Origin: an uncultured Actinomycetes bacterium
Lineage (GTDB): Bacteria; Actinomycetota; Acidimicrobiia; Acidimicrobiales; RAAP-2
DNA length: 64,000 nt
Reading direction: 5' to 3'
NCBI GenBank assembly: GCA_903900235.1
Contig: CAIUMH010000134.1
Span: 1 to 64,000, forward strand
Under the pieces are notes generated by a model, which did not search any database, had not been told where the DNA came from, and worked only from the letters and a program-made list of their open reading frames with translations. The translations under genes and the position numbers were made by a program. Each line of letters opens with the position of its first letter. The first letter of the stretch is position 1. Positions 10,450 through 18,640 of this stretch are shown in pieces.

Positions 10450-11244
10450 TCAGCCACCTAAGGGATCGACCGCCGGCAGCGTCGCCTTGATGGCCCCCAA
10501 GAGCGTCTCGCGATGCTCCTCGTCGAAGAGCGAGACGTGGTTGCCGGAGATGGGCATGACCCGGCAGTGCTCTCCCACGATCGTGCTCCACCAGAGATCG
10601 GGCTTCGCGTAGTACGCAACGCTCGCCGCGGTGGCGTACACGGTCACCGGAATGGTCGACTCCACGAGGACGATCAAGGCCGCCACGCGCATGTTGGCCA
10701 CGATCGAGGGGTTGAGGTAGCGAGCGATCTCGCCATTGGGTCGTTCCTTGAGCAGCTGCGCTCGACGACGACGCGGCACCACGACGCTCAGGGCCCACTT
10801 GCTCCGCCAGAGGATCCTGCTGAGTGGACCACGTCGGATGAGCTTCCATCGGACCCCAGCCGTGCGCTCGGCGCGCAGCATCCGGGCGAGCCAGGGCAGG
10901 GAGGAGGGCCGGAGGCTGGGCCACTCGCTCGCGGCGTCGATCACTCCGAAGAACGCCACCGTCCGACCGAGCTGCTCGAGACGGGTGGCGACGACGTATC
11001 CCAAGCGACCGCCGAGCGACCAGCCCAGCAGGTGCACAGGCCCGTCGGGCTGAGCTGCCATGATCGACGACGCGGCCGTCTCGATCCAGTGCTCGTAGCG
11101 GGCCCGTGGGGACACCGAGTCATCGAAGGGAGCGGCAGCAACCGCAATGATGTCCCACTCGGGGAGAGCGACGGCTAGGAGGGAGTCGTGGTCGGCATCG
11201 ACCTCCCAGACGTGGATGGAGAACATCAATGGTGGCTGGTTCAT
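10450..11244 (-). CDS. Thioesterase-domain / alpha-beta hydrolase protein
   Basis: Nucleophile elbow LLGWSLGGRLGY, C-terminal catalytic His context ISGNHVSLF. Confidence 0.8.
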   Translation of the reverse strand: MNQPPLMFSIHVWEVDADHDSLLAVALPEWDIIAVAAAPFDDSVSPRARYEHWIETAASSIMAAQPDGPVHLLGWSLGGRLGYVVATRLEQLGRTVAFFGVIDAASEWPSLRPSSLPWLARMLRAERTAGVRWKLIRRGPLSRILWRSKWALSVVVPRRRRAQLLKERPNGEIARYLNPSIVANMRVAALIVLVESTIPVTVYATAASVAYYAKPDLWWSTIVGEHCRVMPISGNHVSLFDEEHRETLLGAIKATLPAVDPLGG

Positions 11245-11327
11245 CGCAGGGCCTCACGGATAGCCCGACAGGGATGCCTCGGGGAGTCCAACCGTAGTGC
11301 CCACGTCGGGGGCCTACTCCTGACTGC

Positions 11328-12449
11328 TCAGGTCTCGGCCACCGGGCCGGTGAGACGCTTCTCCATCGACCCGAGGTGCCACACGGCGATGGCCAGGATC
11401 CAGGTGAGCGCGAACACGCCGACGACCACGAAGCCGAGCACGTTGAGGTCGATCGACGTCACTGCTCCGAGAACCGGGCCACCGGCGTGGAGCTGGGTGC
11501 CGACCAGGCTCAGGATCTCGATGGTGCCGATCACCACGGCCACCGCCACCGAGACCACCGTGATGATGAGGTTGTAGTAGATCTTCCTCGCCGGCGTCGA
11601 CAGGGCCCAGCCGTAGGCGAAGTTCATGAAGCAGCCGTCGATGGTGTCGAACAAGCTCATGCCGCCGGCGAAGAGCAGCGGAAGGCTGATGATGGCCCAG
11701 AAGGGTAGACCGCCGGCCACGGCGGTGCCCGAGACCACCAGGAGGCCGACCTCGGTAGCGGTATCGAAGCCGAGACCGAACAGCACGCCAAGCGGGTACA
11801 TCTTCCACGGCTCATCGACCCTGCGGGCCAATGGGGCGAGGATCTTGTTCATGAACCCCCGTTCGGCCAGACGCCGCTCGACCTCGTCCTCGTCGTAGCG
11901 ACCGCTGCGCAGCTCGCCCATGGCTCGGATGATGGCCACAAGGATCACCACGTTGAGGGCGGCGATGCCGTAGAGGAAGGTCCCCGAGATCACGGTCCCC
12001 ACCACCGAGGTCACCTGGTGCAGACCCGAGGCCGAGTCGGTCAGGGCGGATCCCAGGCCCCGGACGCCGGCGGCGAGCAGCACCGTGAGCACGAGGACCA
12101 CTGTGGAGTGGCCAAGCGAGAAGTAGAAGCCCACGCTCAGCGGCCGGCGACCCTCGGCCATGAGCTTGCGGGTGGTGTTGTCGATGGCGGCGATGTGGTC
12201 GGCGTCGAAGGCGTGGCGGATGCCGAGGGTCAGGGCGAGGACTCCGGTTCCCACCCCGAAGACCTCGGTCTTCGAGATCCGGTAGTGATGTCCCGAGGCC
12301 GCAAGGAGCAGCAGGCCACCGACACCGAGCAGGCCGAGGATCACGACGGCCATGGCCACGAGCCGGAACCGCTCCGAGGCTGTCAGCGCCCCTCGGCCCG
12401 TCACGCTCGAGGCGACCGAGTCCGTCGGGCGGTCAGCGATCTGGGTCAC
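11328..12449 (-). CDS. NiCoT family nickel/cobalt transporter
   Basis: NiCoT signature RHAFDADHIAAIDN; FSLGHSTVV; LGFDTATE. Confidence 0.93.
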   Translation of the reverse strand: MTQIADRPTDSVASSVTGRGALTASERFRLVAMAVVILGLLGVGGLLLLAASGHHYRISKTEVFGVGTGVLALTLGIRHAFDADHIAAIDNTTRKLMAEGRRPLSVGFYFSLGHSTVVLVLTVLLAAGVRGLGSALTDSASGLHQVTSVVGTVISGTFLYGIAALNVVILVAIIRAMGELRSGRYDEDEVERRLAERGFMNKILAPLARRVDEPWKMYPLGVLFGLGFDTATEVGLLVVSGTAVAGGLPFWAIISLPLLFAGGMSLFDTIDGCFMNFAYGWALSTPARKIYYNLIITVVSVAVAVVIGTIEILSLVGTQLHAGGPVLGAVTSIDLNVLGFVVVGVFALTWILAIAVWHLGSMEKRLTGPVAET

Positions 12450-12451
12450 TC

Positions 12452-12485
12452 TTGCAACCTATTCGCAAGAGCGGGGGACTCGCAA
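12452..12485 (-). promoter_or_regulatory. Candidate leaderless promoter (TTGCGA-N18-TAGGTT-N6-GTG) overlapped by a Nur-box-like operator TTGCAA-CCTAT-TCGCAA (12452-12468)
   Basis: -35 is complement of 12480-12485, -10 is complement of 12456-12461, GTG start at 12449; extended arms TCTTGC...GCAAGA at 12450-12470. Confidence 0.55.
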
Positions 12486-12592
12486 CACCTTGGCGATCCC
12501 ATCGATGGCCATCGCGAAGGAGAGGGTCGCGGTCCCGGTGTAGAGTACTAGTCCGCTCATCGCTTACCCGGCGCTGAGCGGAACGAGGTCAC

Positions 12593-12667
12593 GGACCTGT
12601 GGTGCAGTCTGGAGTGCACGCCGCCCTGTCAAGGCGGAGGTCGCGGGTTCAAATCCCGTCAGGTCCG
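12593..12667 (+). tRNA. tRNA-Asp (GTC)
   Basis: Acceptor GGACCTG/CAGGTCC, anticodon loop CTGTCAA, T-arm GCGGGTTCAAATCCCGT. Confidence 0.93.
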
Positions 12668-12703
12668 CTCGGATTCCAGGGGTTCGCCCCGGGATGATGA
12701 TGA

Positions 12704-12779
12704 GGTCGGGTAGCTCAGTTGGCAGAGCGCGCGCCTGAAAAGCGCGAGGTCACCGGATCGACGCCGGTCCCGACCACCA
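12704..12779 (+). tRNA. tRNA-Phe (GAA), CCA encoded
   Basis: Acceptor GGTCGGG/CCCGACC, anticodon loop CTGAAAA, T-arm ACCGGATCGACGCCGGT, 3' ACCA. Confidence 0.93.
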
Positions 12780-12917
12780 GGTGTGGGTTCCCCGAGGAGC
12801 CCGTCAAGATTCCTCACGTGCCGGCTCGTGCTGCTTGGACCTGTCGATCTGGCAGGTCGAGAAGCGCTCCCTGCCGTTGTGGGTGACCGCCTCATGCTGA
12901 GGCCAGCAGAGCCTGAC

Positions 12918-14213
12918 TCACGGGCCGAGCAGCGCAGCGGGGATGACGGCGATCCCATCGGTGCGTCGATACGCGAACTCGCCCGTGGTGATGACCGCCG
13001 CATCGACCAAGTCGTCACCGATCTCCCGTTGCAACCACGTGAGGTGGCGCACGTCGTCGTCGTTGACGTCACCGGACAGCTTGACCTCGAGCGCCACGAT
13101 CTGACCCCCAGGGCCCTCGACGATCAGATCGATCTCGTGGTTCCCTCGGTGCACTCGAAGGTGGCTCGTCCTCGCGTCGATCGCGTCAGCGAAGACGCGG
13201 ACGTTGAGCGTGACGAGCGACTCGAACAGTGCCCCGAGGAACGTGCCATCGCGGAAGTTGCCGCCGCCTACAAGGTTGGGTCCGAGGAGCGACCTCTTGT
13301 CCAGCCCGAGCAGCGTGGCGGCCAGTGCCGGATCCGCCAGCTGGTGCTTTGGCGCCATGCCAAGCTGCCCAAGGTGGTTCCTCGACGGAATCCATGCAGG
13401 CACCGGCTCGACGATCCACATCCGTTCGAGGGCATCGCGGTAGGCGGAGGCCGTCTGCTTCGCCGGTGACGTGCCGTCCTTCGGGGTCGCGGCGTTTCGG
13501 ATTCGATCGGCAGCTGCGGTGGTGGAGATCGCAGCGGCATAGGCCGCCATCCACCTTCGGAGGGCGACGGGTTTCCTGAGGGTCATGCCCAGCTCCGCGA
13601 AGTCCTGGTCCACGATGCGGTCGACGTAGCCCCGGAGCTGCGCACTTCGGAGGCGATCCGAGAGCGACCGGATCGCCGGGAACCCCGATCGGAAGATCTC
13701 GTCTACGTACTCCTCGAGGTTGGTCGTAGTCTGTCCTCGGACCTCCGGTCGCGATCCCGCCACCATCTCCGTCAGGCTTACCGTGGCGGCCCCAACTCCA
13801 CGCTCGAACAACGTCATCGGTCGCATCCGGAGCCGCACGATCCGCATGGCCCCCGTGTGCGTCGGAGCCGATGACGGCGAGGCCGAGCCCGTCAGGATGA
13901 ACTGGCCGGGCGACGTGTCGGCGTCGACGGCGCGACGGATCAGGTCCTGTGATGGTGGGTAGCGCTGCCATTCGTCGAAGAGGATCGGCGTTGGGGATCT
14001 CAGCAACTGGCCGAAGTCAGCCTCGGCGAGTTCCCGGACGTGGGGTCGGTCGAGCTCGAAGACGGTTGCTGCCTTCCGTGATGCCGTCGCCGTCTTGCCC
14101 ACCGCCTTCGGCCCTTCGATGGCAACGGCGGAGAGTCCTTGGAGGTATGCATCGAGGACGGCGTCGACGACCCGCTCTCGATAGGCGTCACTCCGGTCCA
14201 TGGCGTGCTCCAT
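12918..14213 (-). CDS. ATP-binding protein, AAA + DUF4143-like
   Basis: Walker A GPKAVGKTATA, Walker B PILFDEWQ, C-terminal VHRGNHEIDLIVEGPGGQIVALEVKLS nuclease-like domain typical of the DUF4143 ATPases. Confidence 0.85.
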   Translation of the reverse strand: MEHAMDRSDAYRERVVDAVLDAYLQGLSAVAIEGPKAVGKTATASRKAATVFELDRPHVRELAEADFGQLLRSPTPILFDEWQRYPPSQDLIRRAVDADTSPGQFILTGSASPSSAPTHTGAMRIVRLRMRPMTLFERGVGAATVSLTEMVAGSRPEVRGQTTTNLEEYVDEIFRSGFPAIRSLSDRLRSAQLRGYVDRIVDQDFAELGMTLRKPVALRRWMAAYAAAISTTAAADRIRNAATPKDGTSPAKQTASAYRDALERMWIVEPVPAWIPSRNHLGQLGMAPKHQLADPALAATLLGLDKRSLLGPNLVGGGNFRDGTFLGALFESLVTLNVRVFADAIDARTSHLRVHRGNHEIDLIVEGPGGQIVALEVKLSGDVNDDDVRHLTWLQREIGDDLVDAAVITTGEFAYRRTDGIAVIPAALLGP

Positions 14214-14217
14214 CACA

Positions 14218-14269
14218 AAACTTTACCATTTCGTCGACTCAAACTTTACCTTTTCGTCACTTCAAACTT
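14218..14269. repeat. Direct tandem repeat, 23-bp period, about 2.3 copies (AAACTTTACC[A/T]TTTCGTC)
   Basis: Copies at 14218-14235 and 14241-14258 (one mismatch), partial third at 14264; immediately upstream of the DUF4143 ATPase start. Confidence 0.75.
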
Positions 14270-14460
14270 GGCCATACCGAGCCCTCGAGTGCGGTGGAGT
14301 GGTGCACCTCCACGTGCCGGATCAAGGTCCAGATCGAACCAGCCTCCGCCGAGGTCAGAAGGCCGCCGAGCTGGTGGTCCAGCCCTGCCACCGCCTCGCC
14401 GAGCTGCCGGTAGATGGCCTGCCGCGTCGGGCGTCCAGGAGCGGCTTTGTCGAGTTTCAC
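14257..14460 (-). pseudogene. N-terminal remnant of a Fic-family protein
   Basis: Frame reads VKLDKAAPGRPTRQAIYRQLGEAVAGLDHQLGGLLTSAEAGSIWTLIRHVEVHHSTALEGS...; HHSTALEG resembles the Fic inhibitory-helix context, then stops before any HPFxxGN Fic core. Confidence 0.55.
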
Positions 14461-14547
14461 CAAAGATGACCACAACACGACAACTTCTGTCTGCCGCCGC
14501 CTCGAGGTGCTCCGCGAGCCACGAGCGCCGACGGCTAGGTTCGCCTC

Positions 14548-15804
14548 ATGGATCCGACCTACTCCCCTGACGCCGAGGCCTACCGGGCCAAGATCGCCGC
14601 CTTCCTCGACGAGCACCTGCCGGCCGGCTTCACCGGCCTCGGGTCGATGGAGGCCGACGAGGCCCGGGCCTTCGCCGCCGAGTGGCGCACGACCCTGCAC
14701 GCCAACCGGCTCCTCGCCGCCTCCTGGCCCGCCGAGTACGGGGGCGGGGGCCTGAGCGAGCTCGAGCAGGTGATCCTGGCCGAAGAGTTCTACCGGGCCG
14801 GAGCCCCCATGGGCACCGAGAACGACACCTTCGGCATCCAGATGGTGGGCAACACCATCCTGCAGTGGGGCACCGACGAGCAGAAGGCGCACTTCCTGCC
14901 CCGCATCCTCTCGGGCGAGGACCTCTGGTGTCAGGGCTACTCCGAGCCCAACGCCGGGTCCGACCTCGGCAACGTGGGCACCCGAGCCACGCTCGACGGC
15001 GACGAGTGGGTGATCGAGGGCCAGAAGATCTGGACCTCGGCCGGCCACTTGGCCAACTGGATCTTCGTCCTTGCCCGCACCGACGCCGATGTGGTCAAGC
15101 ACAAGGGCATCACCTTCCTGCTCGTGCCCATGGATCAAGAGGGTGTCGAAGTCCGGCCCATCAGGATGATGACCGGGGACTCAGAGTTCAACGAGGTCTT
15201 CTTCACCGGAGCTCGCACCAGCGTCGACAATGTCGTCGGAGGCGTGAACAACGGCTGGTCGGTGGCCATGACCCTGCTCGGTTACGAGCGGGGCGAGGCG
15301 GCCGCCACCTTCCCGATCATGTTCCGCACCGAGATCGATCGGCTCATCGCCCTGGCTGGCGAGTCCGGTCGCGGGGACGATCCCGTCATCCGCCAGCGGA
15401 TCGCCGCCGCCTACAGCCGGGTCGAGGTCATGCGCTTCCTCGGCATGCGCACCCTGACGAAGTTCCTCGCCGGTGGCCACCCCGGCCCCGACGCCTCGAT
15501 CTTCAAGCTCTTCTGGAGCGAGCACCACAAGGTCACCACCGAGCTGGCCATCGACATCCTCGGCCCTGAGGCCATGGTCCCCTCGGGCCGGTGGCCGATG
15601 AGCTCGTTCCACACCGACCAGCCCGGAGCCGCCAACTCGAGCGCCTCGTGGGCCGGGAGCTTCATGGTGGCCCGGGCGGGGACGATCTATGCCGGGACCT
15701 CACAGGTGCAGCGCAACATCATCGGCGAAATGGTCCTCGGCCTGCCCAAGGAGCCCGCAGGCCCTCGCGGTACCTGGCGCGAGCTCCAGGGCCAGACGGC
15801 CTGA
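14548..15804 (+). CDS. Acyl-CoA dehydrogenase family protein
   Basis: WPAEYGGGG, CQGYSEPNAGSDL, GQKIWTSAGHLANW, C-terminal AGTSQVQRNIIGEMVLGLP. Confidence 0.95.
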   Translation: MDPTYSPDAEAYRAKIAAFLDEHLPAGFTGLGSMEADEARAFAAEWRTTLHANRLLAASWPAEYGGGGLSELEQVILAEEFYRAGAPMGTENDTFGIQMVGNTILQWGTDEQKAHFLPRILSGEDLWCQGYSEPNAGSDLGNVGTRATLDGDEWVIEGQKIWTSAGHLANWIFVLARTDADVVKHKGITFLLVPMDQEGVEVRPIRMMTGDSEFNEVFFTGARTSVDNVVGGVNNGWSVAMTLLGYERGEAAATFPIMFRTEIDRLIALAGESGRGDDPVIRQRIAAAYSRVEVMRFLGMRTLTKFLAGGHPGPDASIFKLFWSEHHKVTTELAIDILGPEAMVPSGRWPMSSFHTDQPGAANSSASWAGSFMVARAGTIYAGTSQVQRNIIGEMVLGLPKEPAGPRGTWRELQGQTA

Positions 15805-15821
15805 GCTGCGAGCAGGTCCGC

Positions 15822-16379
15822 CTAGAGCGCTTCGGCCCTGCGGACCTCGATCGCCAGGTCGGCCCGAGCCCGAGCGACACGTGACCGGATGGTGCCGATC
15901 GGCACCTCACAGGCGGCCGCAGCCTCGGTGTAGCTGAAGCCCAGCATCTGGGTCATGACGAAGGCGGTGCGGCGATCGTGGTCGAGGCCGTCAAGCAGGA
16001 CGGTCACGCCCGAAGGCGTGTGGTCGGCGGTCTGTATCCCAGTGAGGTGCTCGCCGACCAGCCGGTCGACGAGCCGTCGCGAGCGGTAGCTCTTGCGAAA
16101 GTCATCAGAGCAGGTCCGTCGGGCAATCCCGGCCAGCCAGACCTTGACCGGGCTGTCTCCTCGGAACTGCCCGAGTGCCTGGAGCGCACGCAGGTAGGTC
16201 TCCTGCGTGAGGTCATCCGCCTCGCCACGTCGGCCCACCAGCGAGCACAGCCGCCAGACGTCCTGCTGGGTGGCCCGAACGAAGGCGGCGATCGCACGGG
16301 GGTCGCCCGAACGCGCCTCGATCGCCAGATGGGTCACAGGATCCACGGGGGTCAGGCTATCGTCAGGCCGCCAGACCAA
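15822..16379 (-). CDS. ECF-type RNA polymerase sigma factor
   Basis: Sigma-2 (DDLTQETYLRALQAL) and sigma-4 (GFSYTEAAAACEVPIGTIRSRVARARADL). Confidence 0.9.
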   Translation of the reverse strand: MVWRPDDSLTPVDPVTHLAIEARSGDPRAIAAFVRATQQDVWRLCSLVGRRGEADDLTQETYLRALQALGQFRGDSPVKVWLAGIARRTCSDDFRKSYRSRRLVDRLVGEHLTGIQTADHTPSGVTVLLDGLDHDRRTAFVMTQMLGFSYTEAAAACEVPIGTIRSRVARARADLAIEVRRAEAL

Positions 16380-16430
16380 TCACCGCAATATTCCGGGAAC
16401 TTCTCAGCCCCGAGGGACGACTTGTGTGAC

Positions 16431-17066
16431 GTGGATTGCACTCAAGCGATCGAGATCCTCTCGGCCGACCTCGACGGAGAGGCGGAGCTGACCGAGGTGG
16501 CGGCCGCCACCGCCCACGCGGCGCGATGCATGCCCTGCCGGTTCCTGCGCCGCGAGATGCTGCAGATGGATGCAACTCTGCGAGGCGATCCGGCGCCGCC
16601 CTCCCCTGACTTCGCCTCACTCATCGTCGATGCCACCAGGCGATCAGCCAAGATTCGCCGCCTCGTGGCTCGCGTGGCGCTGTTCGTGGTTGGCCTCGCG
16701 TTGCTCGCCGACGTGATCCCCCAGATCCTCGCCACCTCGAGTGATGCCCACATGGAGCACCACCTCGCCGTGTGGGGCCTCACCTTCTCCGTCGCACTGC
16801 TCACCATCGCCCTGCGGCCGTCGCTGTCTCGGGTGATCCGGCCGATCGCCACGCTGTTCGCCCTGTCGATGTTGGTGATCGCCGTCATCGACATCGGACG
16901 CGGCGAGACGCCGATGCTGGCCGAGACCCATCACCTTCTCGAGGTGGTAGGGGTCGCCCTGATCTGGGTGCTCTCCCTTCCGATCCGCACCCCGATCGAC
17001 GCCGCGCCCGCAGCCGGCCTGCGCCTCGTCACCGAGCCCGATGATGCCAGGACCGAGGCCAGCTGA
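16431..17066 (+). CDS. Putative zinc-finger anti-sigma factor with four predicted TM helices
   Basis: HxxxCxxC (HAARCMPC) after an N-terminal helical segment, then hydrophobic C-terminus; divergent from the ECF sigma gene; GTG start at 16431. Confidence 0.7.
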   Translation: MDCTQAIEILSADLDGEAELTEVAAATAHAARCMPCRFLRREMLQMDATLRGDPAPPSPDFASLIVDATRRSAKIRRLVARVALFVVGLALLADVIPQILATSSDAHMEHHLAVWGLTFSVALLTIALRPSLSRVIRPIATLFALSMLVIAVIDIGRGETPMLAETHHLLEVVGVALIWVLSLPIRTPIDAAPAAGLRLVTEPDDARTEAS

Positions 17067-17863
17067 TGCCGGCCCCAAGGAGGACCCCCATGCCCGCCAC
17101 CCAATCCGTCTCGTGCTGGATTCGCCGATCTATCCCCCTGCTGGTCGGCGGCATGCTGCTCGCCGCATGCTCGAGCACGCCACCCAAGCCTGCGGCGTCG
17201 ATCGGCACCGCTGGGACGCGCAACGTTCCTGCCGACATCGCGTCCATCCCGCTGACCACGCAGACCGGTGCCACCACCACCATCGGCAGCCTGGTCGGTA
17301 AGACGGTCTTCGCCGTTCCGTTCTTGACGCTCTGCCCAGACGTGTGCCCGTTCACCACCGGTAACCTGCTGAGCGTGCAGGCCTCCGTCGACGCAGCAAA
17401 GCAACGGAGCAACGTGGTGCTTCTCGAGTGGTCCGTCGATCCCGAGCGCGACACCCAGGAACGACTTGCCGCCTACGCCAAGATGGTTGGTGCGACCTGG
17501 ACCATGGTTCGCACCTCGCCGGCCAACACCACCAAGCTTGAGGCGTTCTTCGGTGCCACGGCCACTCGCCAATCAGTCGACGACCCGGCGCCCATCGACT
17601 GGATGACCCACCAGCCCATCACCTATGACGTCTCGCACTCCGACGGGTTCAACGTCATCAACACCAAGGGTGTCGAGAAGTTCATCTCCGGTGCCCCACC
17701 CGCCTTCCACGGCACCTTGAACCCGACGCTCAACTCCTACCTCTCGGCTGATGGCAAGGACACGCTCAAGAACCCGCCCAAGAACGGGTGGACACCATCG
17801 GACGCCCTCGAGGCCATTTCGTACGTGAGCGGCACGCAGATCTCCCTGAGCGCACCGAAGTGA
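17066..17863 (+). CDS. SCO1/SenC family copper-chaperone-like lipoprotein
   Basis: Lipobox LLAACSS; CPDVCPF CxxxC motif; VLLEWSVDPERDTQERLAAYA. Confidence 0.9.
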   Translation: MPAPRRTPMPATQSVSCWIRRSIPLLVGGMLLAACSSTPPKPAASIGTAGTRNVPADIASIPLTTQTGATTTIGSLVGKTVFAVPFLTLCPDVCPFTTGNLLSVQASVDAAKQRSNVVLLEWSVDPERDTQERLAAYAKMVGATWTMVRTSPANTTKLEAFFGATATRQSVDDPAPIDWMTHQPITYDVSHSDGFNVINTKGVEKFISGAPPAFHGTLNPTLNSYLSADGKDTLKNPPKNGWTPSDALEAISYVSGTQISLSAPK

Positions 17864-17864
17864 C

Positions 17865-18410
17865 ATGAGCGCACGGACCCGAGCTTTCACCCTCGGCGGC
17901 ATCGCGCTGCTGCTGACGGCCAACCTCGCCATCGGCGTGGTCTTCCTCGTCAGCCGCCCGAACGCTGCCACGACGATGGTGATGCCCGCACACCCGATGG
18001 CCATGACTGGCCACACGATGAGCGCCTCGTCGTGCACCCTGGTCTCCACCACCCAGCTGGCGGCAACCGTCGGTCGGATCGTCGAGACGCCAGCGCCGCG
18101 ATCGAACCCGCGCGAGACGGTCTGCGTCTATCCCATCTCAAGCTCGGCCCAACGAGTCCGGATCACGTACTCGATGTTCGTCTCCCCACGCGGGTTCGCC
18201 CGATGGGCCAGTGACGTCACGGCCACCGGGCACCTCGCCCGACACCTCTGCGGCATCGGCGACTCGGCCTACCTCGCCACGGTGCCCAGCCGGCACGGGA
18301 GCGTCACCGCCCTGACCATGCTCGTCGGCTCGACCCAGGTGCTCATCGAGGCTCCGGCACCGGCCAGCCGGGTCACCAGCCTGGCCCATGCCCTGGTCCC
18401 GGCCGTCTGA
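17865..18410 (+). CDS. Membrane-anchored secreted protein with Met/His-rich segment
   Basis: N-terminal TM then MVMPAHPMAMTGHTM; 1 nt after the Sco1 gene stop. Confidence 0.7.
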   Translation: MSARTRAFTLGGIALLLTANLAIGVVFLVSRPNAATTMVMPAHPMAMTGHTMSASSCTLVSTTQLAATVGRIVETPAPRSNPRETVCVYPISSSAQRVRITYSMFVSPRGFARWASDVTATGHLARHLCGIGDSAYLATVPSRHGSVTALTMLVGSTQVLIEAPAPASRVTSLAHALVPAV

Positions 18411-18640
18411 GGCTCACCAGACCTGGCGGGCCTCCTCGGCGAAGCCCTGGACCACGATGCGCTCAAGGCGGACCCTTGTCGTTCACTCCAACGCCGCCGC
18501 AGGCCTCCCTTGCCGTACCCCCAAGCGCGCTGAGCTTCTTAGGGATGCTGATCACCCTGCAGCGACTCCATCAAACCCGGCGCTGGCCTGGCGTGGACCC
18601 GTCCCTCAGGCAACCGCTTCGTTGAGTGGCAATACGGGCG

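Noticed and set aside
12704-14500. tRNA-Phe as an integrated element attachment site
   Set aside because: No integrase and no duplicated tRNA 3' end found downstream; only one ATPase gene and a Fic remnant follow
14461-15138. Upstream 226 codons of the 293-aa ORF 14257-15138
   Set aside because: Antisense to the N-terminal part of the acyl-CoA dehydrogenase; only the part downstream of 14460 looks like real (Fic-like) protein
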